64,000 nt of DNA from Sphingobium soli (GTDB lineage Bacteria > Pseudomonadota > Alphaproteobacteria > Sphingomonadales > Sphingomonadaceae), in NCBI RefSeq assembly GCF_020782245.1, contig NZ_JAJGNP010000011.1:1-64000 (forward strand), written 5' to 3'. Positions 8,297 to 17,148 of the stretch are shown here, in pieces. The notes under the pieces were generated by a model. The model did no database searches. It saw only the letters and a program-made list of their open reading frames with translations, and was not told the origin of the DNA. Made by a program: the position numbers and the translations under genes. The stretch's first letter is position 1; the number at the start of each line of letters is the position of its first letter.

Positions 8297-9075
8297 CCCC
8301 TCCCTTATCGCGCCATCGGTACATGATCGCCGCATTCGCCGTCATTGCCGCTCATTCCGCCTCCGCAGCCGAAAGTGAGCAACTCAAAACCGATCTGGCG
8401 GCAACCGCACGTGCGGCAGAAGCGCAACTTCATCAAAGTTTTGCCAACCTCCAGTTCGAGGATTTCGGTCCGGCGCCCGTCACGGGTCCGCTATTCCAGG
8501 CAAGCGCTGGTGGCCGCATCCTCTATTATGCGCCCCAGAGCGACCATCTGATGTTCGCCACCATTTACGACCGGAACGGCGTCAACCTGACCGCCCTCGC
8601 ACAGGATGCCAGCGCGCGGAGAAAGCTCGGCAGCCTCGATCCCACCCAGGCGCTCACCATCGGACCGCCAGGGGCACCCACAGTCATTGAGTTCACCGAT
8701 CCCGACTGTCCCTATTGCCGTGCCCTCGACCGCTTCTGGGCGGCGAAGGCCGCCGAAGGCAAGCCAGTGCGCCGCCAGATTTATTTCGTGAGCGGTATCC
8801 ACCCTCAAGCGGCATCCAAGGCCGAGCATATCCTCTGCTCGAAGGACCAGGCGGCTGCCTTCCGCGCCACCTATGCCGGTGAGGCACCAAAGCCCGTGCT
8901 TGCCTGCAAGGATGGCGCAGCGCACGTCGCCAAAAATGCCGAGGCCGTCAAAGCCATGGGCATCTCTGGAACCCCAACGGTCATCCTTGATGGCCGCGTC
9001 ATCTCCGGCTTCCAGCAGGCCGAGATCGAAGCCTGGCTCGATGAGAAACAGGCGCCCAAGAAGCCGCCCAGCTGA
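8293..9075 (+). CDS. DsbC-type periplasmic disulfide isomerase
   Basis: A 260-residue protein with a signal peptide (about 1-27), an N-terminal dimerisation-like region (about 30-115) and a thioredoxin fold carrying the redox motif DPDCPYC (residues about 135-141) and the cis-proline loop GISGTPTVI. This is the architecture of DsbC/DsbG and of the TrbB-like isomerases of F-type transfer systems. It probably shuffles disulfides in the many Cys-rich Tra proteins made later in the operon (TraU, TraN, TraN-like, TraH). A second Cys pair (about 178 and 200) also fits DsbC. Confidence 0.85.
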   Translation: MTPPLSRHRYMIAAFAVIAAHSASAAESEQLKTDLAATARAAEAQLHQSFANLQFEDFGPAPVTGPLFQASAGGRILYYAPQSDHLMFATIYDRNGVNLTALAQDASARRKLGSLDPTQALTIGPPGAPTVIEFTDPDCPYCRALDRFWAAKAAEGKPVRRQIYFVSGIHPQAASKAEHILCSKDQAAAFRATYAGEAPKPVLACKDGAAHVAKNAEAVKAMGISGTPTVILDGRVISGFQQAEIEAWLDEKQAPKKPPS

Positions 9076-9262
9076 TCCACTCAAATTTGGCGGGCTCATG
9101 GCGACGCACGAACAAGCGCCGACGCCCTGAGCAAGAGATGCCGGCGATAGGGCCCCGATTTTCGAGGAGCCACCCATCCCTTCGCTGGCCGTCAACGAAC
9201 ACCCGCGTCGGTGCCGGCAGGCATTCACAGGGGACGGCTCCTTATTGCCTGGAGAAAAGCCC

Positions 9263-9607
9263 ATGCTCAAACTTGCTTCACTGCCCGTAGCCTCCCGGAA
9301 CCGGATGCGCCGCCTCTCTTTTGCGTCGGCCGATGCCGTGGGAACCCTGCTGATCGCGATGACCCTGGCATCGGCCGCCCACGCCTTCCAGGCGCCGGCC
9401 GCCGGCGACCTTGGCTACGATATCTACGACATCGTGGTGAACCAGGGGGTCAAGGGACCGCTCGGCTTCGTGGGCGGCGTCGCCGCCTTCCTGTTCGGTG
9501 TCAGCCGCCTCTTCTCCAACATCATGATCGGCATCCCGACGATCGTCGCCGCGGTCTGCCTGATCCGGGCGGATTCCATCCTCCAGACCTTCGGCATGAT
9601 GGTCTGA
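9263..9607 (+). CDS. TraA-like conjugative pilin precursor
   Basis: A 114-residue precursor with a long leader ending AHA (about residue 40) and a mature region of about 75 residues with two hydrophobic helices joined by a short basic loop, as in F-type pilins. It sits directly before traL, the usual place of traA. ATG 9263 is chosen because GGAGA lies seven bases upstream; TTG 9245 has no such site. A gap of 187 bases separates it from dsbC; a second promoter or processing site is possible there. Confidence 0.75.
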   Translation: MLKLASLPVASRNRMRRLSFASADAVGTLLIAMTLASAAHAFQAPAAGDLGYDIYDIVVNQGVKGPLGFVGGVAAFLFGVSRLFSNIMIGIPTIVAAVCLIRADSILQTFGMMV

Positions 9608-9732
9608 AACCCGCCTGAAACAGGGACTGGCGCGGGTCTGGCTGTCCACCCCGCGCCGGAAATGAGGAGCGAATGGTCGCTCCTCGTAACAATCACGCCT
9701 GGTCCAAGCGTGATGAAGCAAGGGAGAAGGAC

Positions 9733-9999
9733 GTGGACGAGAGACTTCCACAATTTCTGCACAAACCGGTCCAGATCCTCTGGTTCGACGCGCAGGAGTT
9801 CATCGTCGTGGTGTCCACCATCTTCGTCGCCGTCATCGTCGGCGGGCTGGTGGGCTGGTCGCTCCTCGGCGTCCTTCTCCTCTTCATTCCCTGGAAGCGA
9901 ACCAAGCCGCGCGGCTTCATGCCGCATCTCGCCTGGCGCTGGGGGCTGCTCAAGCTTCCCCGCTATCCCGGCCCGACCCAGACCCGCTTTTGCGAGTGA
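9733..9999 (+). CDS. traL: TraL, pilus assembly membrane protein
   Basis: An 88-residue protein beginning VDERLPQFLHKPVQILWFD, followed by two closely spaced membrane helices (VVSTIFVAVIVGGLVG; WSLLGVLLLFIPW) and a basic tail, matching the TraL family of MPF-F systems. GTG 9733 has AGGGAGAAGG immediately upstream; ATG 9673 would add a 20-residue leader unlike TraL. It is followed by traE in the usual F order. Confidence 0.85.
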   Translation: MDERLPQFLHKPVQILWFDAQEFIVVVSTIFVAVIVGGLVGWSLLGVLLLFIPWKRTKPRGFMPHLAWRWGLLKLPRYPGPTQTRFCE

Positions 10000-10007
10000 G
10001 GTATCCC

Positions 10008-10643
10008 ATGTTCGGCAGATCATCCACCCGAGAAGCCAGCGATCCGCTGCTGGAGAAGCCGGCGAGCTTCGGTATCCATCGCTACCTTCAGGGGTCATCC
10101 AACCTCTTCGAAGAAAACCGGCTCCTCAAATTCTCGATTGCAGGCCTGTTCGGGATCACTGCTGTGCTGGGCATTGCCCTTTACACGACTGCTCAAAATC
10201 AGCGGACGGTCGTGGTCCCCTTTGGCGCAGGCGGCGACCTTTATGTGACCGGGGGCACGCCCTCCCCCGCATACCTGCGCACCATGATGCGCAATATCGT
10301 CGCGCTCTCGGGCACATATTCCGCGCTGTCGGCAGACCGGCAGTTCCAGGAACTGCTCAGCATCGTCCACCCGACCGCTTATAATGGCATCCGCGACAGC
10401 CTGAACGCGATCCTCGACGAACTCGCCAATAACCCGACGCTCTCGATCGCGACCTATATCCGACCCGACCAGCCCGTCACCTGGACCGATCGCCAGATCC
10501 TGGTGCCCGTCGAAAAGGTGCGCGTCATCGGCGGCGTCATCCGCAAGTTCCGGGGCAATCTGCGCATTCGCTACACGATCGATGCTGGCCGCTTCTGGCT
10601 CCTGTCTCTCACCGAGGAGAATTTCGATGCCGACCTTCGGTAA
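10008..10643 (+). CDS. traE: TraE, type IV secretion core protein (VirB8-like)
   Basis: A 211-residue bitopic membrane protein: a short cytoplasmic N-terminus, one membrane helix (FSIAGLFGITAVLGIALYT) and a periplasmic domain with RQILVPVEKVRVIGGVIRKFRGNLRIRYTID, the TraE signature. ATG 10008 has GAGG just upstream and is preferred to an in-frame start at 9990 that would overlap traL. TraE occupies the inner-membrane scaffold of the mating channel. Its end overlaps traK by 17 bases. Confidence 0.88.
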   Translation: MFGRSSTREASDPLLEKPASFGIHRYLQGSSNLFEENRLLKFSIAGLFGITAVLGIALYTTAQNQRTVVVPFGAGGDLYVTGGTPSPAYLRTMMRNIVALSGTYSALSADRQFQELLSIVHPTAYNGIRDSLNAILDELANNPTLSIATYIRPDQPVTWTDRQILVPVEKVRVIGGVIRKFRGNLRIRYTIDAGRFWLLSLTEENFDADLR

Positions 10644-11406
10644 GCGCCTGCGCGCGCCGGCGGCGCTGCTCGCCGCCTGTCTTCCCGCCATCGCCATGGC
10701 TGAGACGACCAGCAATGCCATCATGGCCCTGCCCGATCAGACCAGCAGCATCCGCCTCTCCAACCGGGACATTAATCATTTCGTCTGCCAAGGCGGCGAA
10801 ATCGAAGACGTCAAATTCTCGGCCGAAAAGGCGATCGCGGTCGAGAAGGCCGGGGCGGACGCCTGGGTCAAATTCCTCGTCAGGGAGAGCGATGACGCAG
10901 GCCAGGTAACGCGCAGTTTCGTCACCACCCCTTCGGAATTCTTCGTAACCTGCAATGGCGCGATCTATCCGCTCTATGCCGAGCCCTCCGATATTCCCGC
11001 CCAGACCGTGACGCTTGCGCCGGGCGCCAGCCAGCGCGCCCGCTCCAATGGCGAATTGCTGGGACCGCTGGTCGAGGAGGAGCGCGCCGTCTCGATCACC
11101 CTCTCGATGCTCCAGGACCGGGTGCCCGCCAGCTTCACCGAGGTCGCTGTTTCACCAAGGCCGCTTGCGCTTGCCGCTGCTCCCGCGCTGCGCATCACCG
11201 AGCGCCGCCGCGTCGCGATCGAAGGCACGGGGCTTTCGGCATCCGAATATTGGATCGAAGCGAGCGCCGATAGCGAGGTCGACGAGCGGCTGTTCCTCGA
11301 CACCGCCATGGGCGCCCGGATCTTCAGCGTCACCCTTGATCGCTTGTCGCTGCGCGCTGGCGAGAGCGCCCGCCTCATCCTGCTCCGCCGCGGAGACGCG
11401 CTATGA
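10627..11406 (+). CDS. traK: TraK, secretin-like outer-membrane core protein (VirB9-like)
   Basis: A 259-residue periplasmic protein with signal peptide ending AMA, followed by beta-rich sequence (SIRLSNRDINHFVC; SEFFVTCNGAIYPLYAEPS) typical of TraK. ATG 10627 is preceded by GAGGAGA. With TraB and TraV it would form the outer-membrane core of the channel. The stop overlaps the traB start (ATGA at 11403). Confidence 0.88.
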   Translation: MPTFGKRLRAPAALLAACLPAIAMAETTSNAIMALPDQTSSIRLSNRDINHFVCQGGEIEDVKFSAEKAIAVEKAGADAWVKFLVRESDDAGQVTRSFVTTPSEFFVTCNGAIYPLYAEPSDIPAQTVTLAPGASQRARSNGELLGPLVEEERAVSITLSMLQDRVPASFTEVAVSPRPLALAAAPALRITERRRVAIEGTGLSASEYWIEASADSEVDERLFLDTAMGARIFSVTLDRLSLRAGESARLILLRRGDAL

Positions 11407-12794
11407 GCGGCGGCGACAATCAAGGCCCCGGTAACAAGGGTACGGACAACAAGGGCACCAGCAGCGGCAATCCTGCCCAGCGCCCAGACGCACCTCGCAA
11501 GCATGCCGGGATGCAGGGCTATTCCCGTCCACCCAAACGAGCCGGCGCCAGTGAGGGCGACGACAGACAAATCGTTCCCCTGCGCGGCCCCGCGCTTCTC
11601 GACCTGAAAGCTCGCTGGGCAAACTTGAGCGCCAAACAGCAGCTGCGCGCCCGGCAGGCCGGCGTCGGCGTGGTGATCGCGATGTTCGGCTACGGCCTCT
11701 ATACCGCCTCGACCGGATCAAAGGACGAAGCGCCGGCCGCGCCGGCAGCATCGCGCCTCGACATGGGCGCGGGTCTTCGCGGCGACAGCCTAGAGACTAA
11801 GGTGCGCGGCGATCTCAAGAAAATCCTCGATGGCCAGGCGCTGCTGGGCGACCGGGTAACCGCGATCGAGGAAGGAAAAATCGCGCCGGGTTCGCGATCG
11901 TCAACGGACACAGCAGGGGGCGACCTTCCAAGCGCCATGCCCGGGGACATCCCGGCCTTCCCGCCCAGCCCCAGCGCGCATGAACTGGAAAGCGCAGACG
12001 GTAGCCTGCCACCACCGCCCGTGCCTTCGGCTCCTGCTGCACCGCCCGCCCCGCCGGTCGAGCGCCAGGTCGGCTCGATCGGAACCGCCACCGCCGCGCT
12101 TACTTCCGATGCCGGGGACAAGGGGCCAACAAGCGTTAAAAAAAAGACCCGGACGATCTATTTGCCACCTGGTTTCATGAAGGCGCGGCTGCTGACCGGG
12201 ATCGACGCGCTCGCCAGCCGGGACGCGACCTCGAACCCGGAACCGCTGATCGCTCGCGTTCAGGCCCCCGCCGTACTGCCCAATGACGTCAAGGCGAACC
12301 TGTCAGGCTGCTTTGTCGTCGGCAACGCGACGGGCAGCCTTGCCAAGGAGCGGGTCGAGGTCCAACTCGTCTCCCTCTCCTGCGTCGACTTTGACGAACG
12401 CTCGGTGGTCGATCAGCCGATCAAGGGCTTCTTCGTCGATACCGACGGGAAGAAGGGGTTGTCGGGCCGCGTCGTCACCCGCGCCGGCGCAGCGCTCGCC
12501 CGCAGCTTCATTGCCGGCACGATCTCAGGCATGAGCCAGAGCGTCGACAACACATTCGGAGACACGTCGGTTTCCGCGCTCGGCACCGTCCGATCGCTCG
12601 ATGCGGGCGACGCGGCCAAAACCGGCATTGCCGGCGGCCTTTCCAAATCCTCCGACAAGCTCACCGACTTCTATCTCGATCTCGCGCGCCAAGCCGGTCC
12701 CATCGTCGAGGTGGGCGCCGCCAAGGATGTGGTCGTGGTGATCCAAGAAGGCGTCGCCCTCGAAATCAAGCCGACCGCGGGAAGCAAATTCTGA
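11403..12794 (+). CDS. traB: TraB, channel core protein (VirB10-like)
   Basis: A 463-residue protein with a basic cytoplasmic N-terminus, one membrane helix (VGVVIAMFGYGLYTAS, about residue 90), a Pro-rich periplasmic region (about 185-215) and the conserved C-terminal beta-barrel domain (IYLPPGFMKARLLTGIDALAS... ANLSGCFVVGNATG; GISGMSQS-type antenna region). TraB spans both membranes and links the inner-membrane ATPases to the outer-membrane pore. Confidence 0.9.
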   Translation: MSGGDNQGPGNKGTDNKGTSSGNPAQRPDAPRKHAGMQGYSRPPKRAGASEGDDRQIVPLRGPALLDLKARWANLSAKQQLRARQAGVGVVIAMFGYGLYTASTGSKDEAPAAPAASRLDMGAGLRGDSLETKVRGDLKKILDGQALLGDRVTAIEEGKIAPGSRSSTDTAGGDLPSAMPGDIPAFPPSPSAHELESADGSLPPPPVPSAPAAPPAPPVERQVGSIGTATAALTSDAGDKGPTSVKKKTRTIYLPPGFMKARLLTGIDALASRDATSNPEPLIARVQAPAVLPNDVKANLSGCFVVGNATGSLAKERVEVQLVSLSCVDFDERSVVDQPIKGFFVDTDGKKGLSGRVVTRAGAALARSFIAGTISGMSQSVDNTFGDTSVSALGTVRSLDAGDAAKTGIAGGLSKSSDKLTDFYLDLARQAGPIVEVGAAKDVVVVIQEGVALEIKPTAGSKF

Positions 12795-12826
12795 TGCGCC
12801 CGCCCCTCACACAAGGAGACCCGCCC

Positions 12827-13451
12827 ATGCCGCTCCTCGCCTTTCCATCAGCCTCGTCCGTACGCCGCGCCGGCGCGCCGCTGCTGATGCTCGCCTGCCT
12901 CCCCGCTTGCAGCACGATCGGATCGGTCATGTCGCCCTACCCAGAAAAGTTCAGCTGCAAGAATAGCGACCATGGCCAGTGCATCCACCCAGAGCGCGCC
13001 TATGAGGACGCCGTTGCCGGCGCTGTTTCTCGGTCCGATCCCAAGGTGACGAACGACAGGAAAATGCTGAAGGGCAGCACCGCAGCCACGGCGTCCGGTA
13101 CAACCGGAGGCAGCCGGGGCAAGGTGACGCCCCCCCTATCTCGGCTATCGCGACAGCGTCTATCGCGAATTGCAGGGTCTGGTCGAAGCGCCGGTGACGC
13201 CGATGCTGCGCCCCGGCCGCACGATCCGCACCCTCATCCTCCCCTATGCCGACCGGGAACGTCCCGACCGGCTCTACATGCCCCGCTATGTCTATTCGAT
13301 CCTCGACAAGCCCCAATGGGTGGTCGGCGATTATCTGGTGACCCCTGTCAATCCGGCGGCCCGCGTGCCGGTTCTGGAGCAAGTGAAGGCCAATCCCGCG
13401 TTGAGCGAGGGCAGCGACATTCCCGCGCCGCCGCAGGAGCAGGGCCAATGA
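12827..13451 (+). pseudogene. traV: TraV outer-membrane lipoprotein, frameshifted at a C7 run
   Basis: ATG 12827 has AAGGAGA upstream and opens a signal peptide with a lipobox (LMLACLPAC), then STIGSVMSPYPEKFSCKN, typical TraV. At 13130-13136 a run of seven C breaks the frame: after V-T-P-P the TraV text continues only in the +1 frame (PYLGYRDSVYRELQGLVEAP... APPQEQGQ) and stops at 13449-13451, overlapping the traC ATG. Six C would restore a protein of about 207 residues. Uncorrected, the frame reads straight into traC. It could be a real mutation, a homopolymer sequencing error or a frameshifting site. Confidence 0.85.
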
Positions 13452-15967
13452 GGGCGCCTGGCACCCGCCATGGCGGCGGCATGACCTTCGAGCGGCTGCG
13501 CCAGAGCGTCTCGCGCGATTCCTATTCCGACTTTCTGCCCATGGTGGCTTGGGTCGAAGAGGAGAACGCCTTTCTCTGCATCGATGATGGCTGGGGCCAG
13601 GCCTGGGAACTCATCCCCTCCGCCTATCTCTTCGCCCATGTCCATCAAGCGCTGCTTGGCCTGCTCAACATCCAGTTCGCCACTGGCACCGTCGTCCAGC
13701 TCCACTGCTTTGCCGACCCGCTGATCGATGATGCGCTCGACGCGTTCCTCGATTTGAAATCCCGGCCCGATCCGCTGATCCAGGCCTCGGCGCGCAGAAC
13801 CCGCGACTATCTGCGCGAGGGAACGCAGGGTCTCGACGCTCTCCATGGCATTCCGCTGCGTAATTTCCGTCTGCTGCTCTCGATCAAGACCCGTAAACCG
13901 CTGGGCCATGATCTGCGGCGTCAGATCGAGGAACAGCTCTCCAAGCTCGGCATCACCCGCCTTGCGCCCGACGCACTGGTCACCTTCTATCGCCGCATCT
14001 TCAACGGCGTGTTCGAAAATGCGCCTGGGGTCTTTTCCCAAGGCAGCGAGGACATGCCCGCGCGCCCGGTGCGCAAGCAGCTGATCGATGCCGGCCCGGA
14101 TCTCGTCTTTGATGGCCCGGAACTCTTTCTCGGCGATCAGGTCGCGCGCTGCCTGACCCCCAAATCCCCGGCCCGGCGCGTCACTGCCGAGCGCTGCAAC
14201 CGGCTGCTGGGCGGCATGCGCGGCGCCTCGGAGGATAGCGACCAGATTGGCGGCCCTTTCCTCTATACGCTCAACATCCTTTTCGATCATTCGAGCTTCG
14301 AGATCCACAAACGCGCGCAGATCCTCTCCGCGCAAAAGGCCGCCGGCAGTTTCGCGGTCGAGGTCGGAAAGCAGATCGAGGAAATTGGCTGGGTGCTCGA
14401 CGAGGCGGGGAACAGCCGCTTCGTCTCGGTGATCCCGGTCATCTGGGTGTTCGGCCGAGACAGCGCGCAGGCCCGCGAGATGGCGGCGCGCGCCAAGCGG
14501 CTCTGGGAAAGCGAACCGCTACCCTGGATGATGCAGGAGGAGAGCTATCTCAACCCGGTCCTGCTGCCGATGGCGCTCCCCTTCGGCTTCTATCCCGACC
14601 GGTGCACGGTCAGGATGTTGGAGCGCGACCTTCCTATGCCCGCCAAGGCGGCGGCGCTGCTGGCGCCCGTGCAGACCGACTTTCGCGGCGGGGGCCGCCC
14701 CGCCCTTCTCTATGCCGGGCGCAAGGGCCAGCTCATCACGCTCGATCTCTTCGATCAGCGCATCAACAATTATAATTTCATCGTCTCGGCCGAGAGCGGC
14801 GCGGGCAAGAGCTTCCTCCTCAATAATCTCTGCCAGCAATATTATGCGCAAGGCGCACTCATCCGCATCATCGATATCGGCGGAAGCTACGCCAAGCTCT
14901 GCACGCTATGCTCTGGCCGCTACATCGACATTGGCGAAGAGCATCTCGTCCTCAATCCCTTCGACATGGGTTTTGCGCTCGACGGCGACGATCGCCAGTC
15001 GGCCATTTCCATGGCGGTCGCGATTGTCGCGGAAATGGCCCATGCCGCGACCCGCAAGGGCGTCAGCACCTCGGAATGGAATCTCCTCAAATCCGCAGTG
15101 CAGTGGACGATCGACAGCGGTCGGGCCGAGGCGGGAATCGATGCAGTGCGCGACTGGCTCGGCGCCTATCCCGCTTATGCCACAAGCGATCTCGACAAGG
15201 TCGATCATTTGATACCCGCCGCCCGCGAACTGGCGTTCAATCTTCGCGATTTCGCCAGTTCGGGCGCCTATGGCCATTATTTCAATGGCCCTTCGACCTT
15301 CGACATTTCTGCCGATGAATTTGTCGTACTCGAGCTTGAGCGCCTGAAAGCCATGCCCGATCTCTTCAATGTGATCGTGATGGTGGTGGTAAACGCGGTA
15401 ACGCAGGAACTTTATCTTTCCGCGCGCGACCGGCCCCGCTTTGTCCTGTGCGATGAGGCAGCGCAGTTCATGACCCGGACCGACGGGCAGGACCTGTCCC
15501 GCCTCGCAGAGGTCTTCGGCCAGGGCTACAGGCGGGCGCGCAAATATCAGGGAAGCTTTGGCGTCGTCCTCCAGTCGATGAGCGACCTGCTGCTGTTCGG
15601 CGGGACGGGACAGGTCATCCTTGAAAACGCAGCCACGCGGTTCCTCCTTCAGGGATCAACCTATGACCGGGCTGTCGAGAACAAGATCCTCGATTATTCG
15701 GGCTTCGTCCTCGAGCTCCTGAAGTCGGTTCGCAACAACAAGCCCAACTATTCCGAGGTCTTCATCGACTCGCCTCTTGGCCTGGGCATCGCCCGCCTCG
15801 TGGTCGATCCCTTCTCCTACTGGATCAACACCAGCGCGCCACAGGAGGTGGCGGCATTCGAGGCGCGGCTGCGCAGGGGCATGTCGCCGCTCGAAGCAAT
15901 CTGCGATCTGGCCGGTGTCGATGCGACCGAAATCCTCGGCTCTGGCTATACCGGGGAGCCGCTCTGA
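13448..15967 (+). CDS. traC: TraC, type IV secretion ATPase (VirB4-like)
   Basis: An 839-residue cytoplasmic ATPase that powers pilus assembly. It shows the N-terminal TraC/VirB4 region, a Walker A motif SAESGAGKSFLLNN (about residue 450), the Walker B RPRFVLCDEAAQF (about 665) and the following YRRARKYQGSFGVVLQS sensor segment. ATG 13448 overlaps the traV stop (ATGA); the open frame extends upstream to 12794 only because of the traV frameshift, and those residues are not TraC. Its stop overlaps the next gene (TGATG). Confidence 0.92.
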   Translation: MRAPGTRHGGGMTFERLRQSVSRDSYSDFLPMVAWVEEENAFLCIDDGWGQAWELIPSAYLFAHVHQALLGLLNIQFATGTVVQLHCFADPLIDDALDAFLDLKSRPDPLIQASARRTRDYLREGTQGLDALHGIPLRNFRLLLSIKTRKPLGHDLRRQIEEQLSKLGITRLAPDALVTFYRRIFNGVFENAPGVFSQGSEDMPARPVRKQLIDAGPDLVFDGPELFLGDQVARCLTPKSPARRVTAERCNRLLGGMRGASEDSDQIGGPFLYTLNILFDHSSFEIHKRAQILSAQKAAGSFAVEVGKQIEEIGWVLDEAGNSRFVSVIPVIWVFGRDSAQAREMAARAKRLWESEPLPWMMQEESYLNPVLLPMALPFGFYPDRCTVRMLERDLPMPAKAAALLAPVQTDFRGGGRPALLYAGRKGQLITLDLFDQRINNYNFIVSAESGAGKSFLLNNLCQQYYAQGALIRIIDIGGSYAKLCTLCSGRYIDIGEEHLVLNPFDMGFALDGDDRQSAISMAVAIVAEMAHAATRKGVSTSEWNLLKSAVQWTIDSGRAEAGIDAVRDWLGAYPAYATSDLDKVDHLIPAARELAFNLRDFASSGAYGHYFNGPSTFDISADEFVVLELERLKAMPDLFNVIVMVVVNAVTQELYLSARDRPRFVLCDEAAQFMTRTDGQDLSRLAEVFGQGYRRARKYQGSFGVVLQSMSDLLLFGGTGQVILENAATRFLLQGSTYDRAVENKILDYSGFVLELLKSVRNNKPNYSEVFIDSPLGLGIARLVVDPFSYWINTSAPQEVAAFEARLRRGMSPLEAICDLAGVDATEILGSGYTGEPL

Positions 15968-16293
15968 TGCGCACGCCTCCTGACCCAAAACAGACCCTCT
16001 TCGACTTCGATCCGGACCCGAAACTGGAAGCCTTGATCGAGGCGCGCGCCGCGGCAAAAGCAGAGGCGCAGGCTTTCCAATGGCGTTTTCGGCTCGTGAC
16101 GATCGAGACGATGATGCTTGGCTTTCTCGTCGGCGCCGCCGGGATCGCGCTCCAGAAGCCGCCCTTTCTGATCTTTCGCGCAGCGGTCATGGTGGCCGCG
16201 GGCTGCTTTGCGAGCGGCATATTGCTAATCGGCATGACCGGCGCTGCAGACAGGTCGGCCAAATGGCTGCGCAACTGGTGGAACCGGCGATGA
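15967..16293 (+). CDS. small membrane protein between traC and traW
   Basis: A 108-residue protein with a charged helical N-terminus (about 1-45) and two membrane helices (TMMLGFLVGAAGIALQ and AAVMVAAGCFASGILLIGM), ending in basic residues. It overlaps both neighbours by one to four bases, so it is made with the tra proteins. It occupies the place of trbI in F but does not look like TrbI. Function unknown. Confidence 0.65.
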   Translation: MRTPPDPKQTLFDFDPDPKLEALIEARAAAKAEAQAFQWRFRLVTIETMMLGFLVGAAGIALQKPPFLIFRAAVMVAAGCFASGILLIGMTGAADRSAKWLRNWWNRR

Positions 16294-16526
16294 AGGGCAT
16301 CCTCAGCGCCGCCCCGGCAGCCGGGCCGATCCGCCTTCTGGTGGGCACACAGCTAATGCTGCTCGTCCTCACCATATTGGTGCTCGAAACACCCGGCACC
16401 CTGCCGCTGCGCCTCCAGGGTCTGCTGCTCGCCGGCTGGGTGCTCGGCGTCTCGGCGCTCATCTGCGCGATCCGCGGCGAAAGCCCTGAGGACAAACCAT
16501 GGTGGAGACTGCGCCATGACCGTTGA
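16290..16526 (+). CDS. second small membrane protein between traC and traW
   Basis: A 78-residue protein starting at ATG 16290, which overlaps the previous stop (ATGA). Two membrane helices (LLVGTQLMLLVLTILVL and LQGLLLAGWVLGVSALIC) and a basic C-terminus. The frame is open further upstream but only as a shadow of the previous gene. No family recognised; the tight coupling suggests it works with its neighbour, perhaps as a pair in the inner membrane (inference). Confidence 0.65.
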   Translation: MKGILSAAPAAGPIRLLVGTQLMLLVLTILVLETPGTLPLRLQGLLLAGWVLGVSALICAIRGESPEDKPWWRLRHDR

Positions 16527-17148
16527 GCCGCGCTATCCGCACCGCGCCCGTCACGCGCTGATCGGCGCGCTGATGCTCGCCCTAGCCTGCGCCGAGACGG
16601 CAACGGCCGCGACTTCCACGATCGGCCGGACCTGGCCGATCGCCGAGCCCGACGCCATGGCGGAGATCGAGTCTCGCGCCGCAAAGGCGCCCAGCCTCGC
16701 CTCCCGAATTGGCCCGCGCTCCACCTGGTCGGCGCTCCGAGCTGCGCAACTGGGGCAGGCCAAGGTCGATCGGGTCCGCAGCCTCATTCCCTTCTACACG
16801 GTGGAGGACGACATTCGCCTGCCCGATGGTCGGCTGCTCTATCCCAAGGGCTTTACCTTCAACCCGCTCGACTATGTGTCACTGCCCCAGCGCCTCGTCA
16901 TTATCCATCCCCGCGATCTTGGCTGGGCATTGAAGCAGGCGCGCTTTGCCGATTTCATCCTGCTGACCGCCGGTGACGCGCTGGACCTTTCCGAACGGAG
17001 CGGCCGGCCCCTCTTCATCCTGGAGGAGCGGGTCAAGGAAAGGCTCGGCCTCACCGTCGCGCCGGTGATCGTCGCCCAGCAGGGCAAGAAGCTCGTTCTC
17101 ACCGAATATGCGCCGCTCCGCGCCGCGGGCGGGAGTGCACGACCATGA
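16516..17148 (+). CDS. traW: TraW, periplasmic pilus assembly protein
   Basis: A 210-residue exported protein (signal peptide ending ATAA) containing the TraW pattern: a start GRTWPIAEPDAMAEIE, then FYTVEDDIRLPDGRLLYPKGFTFNPLDYV and FILLTAGDALDLSERSGRPLFIL. ATG 16516 has GGAG nine bases upstream. It overlaps the traU start (17145). TraW acts with TraU and TrbC in pilus assembly and mating-pair stabilisation in the F system. Confidence 0.9.
   Translation: MTVEPRYPHRARHALIGALMLALACAETATAATSTIGRTWPIAEPDAMAEIESRAAKAPSLASRIGPRSTWSALRAAQLGQAKVDRVRSLIPFYTVEDDIRLPDGRLLYPKGFTFNPLDYVSLPQRLVIIHPRDLGWALKQARFADFILLTAGDALDLSERSGRPLFILEERVKERLGLTVAPVIVAQQGKKLVLTEYAPLRAAGGSARP

Noticed and set aside
12794..15967. 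single 1057-residue TraV-TraC fusion protein as the native product
   Set aside because: The middle (about residues 115-220) is out-of-frame TraV text; separate ribosome site and ATGA junction show two genes.
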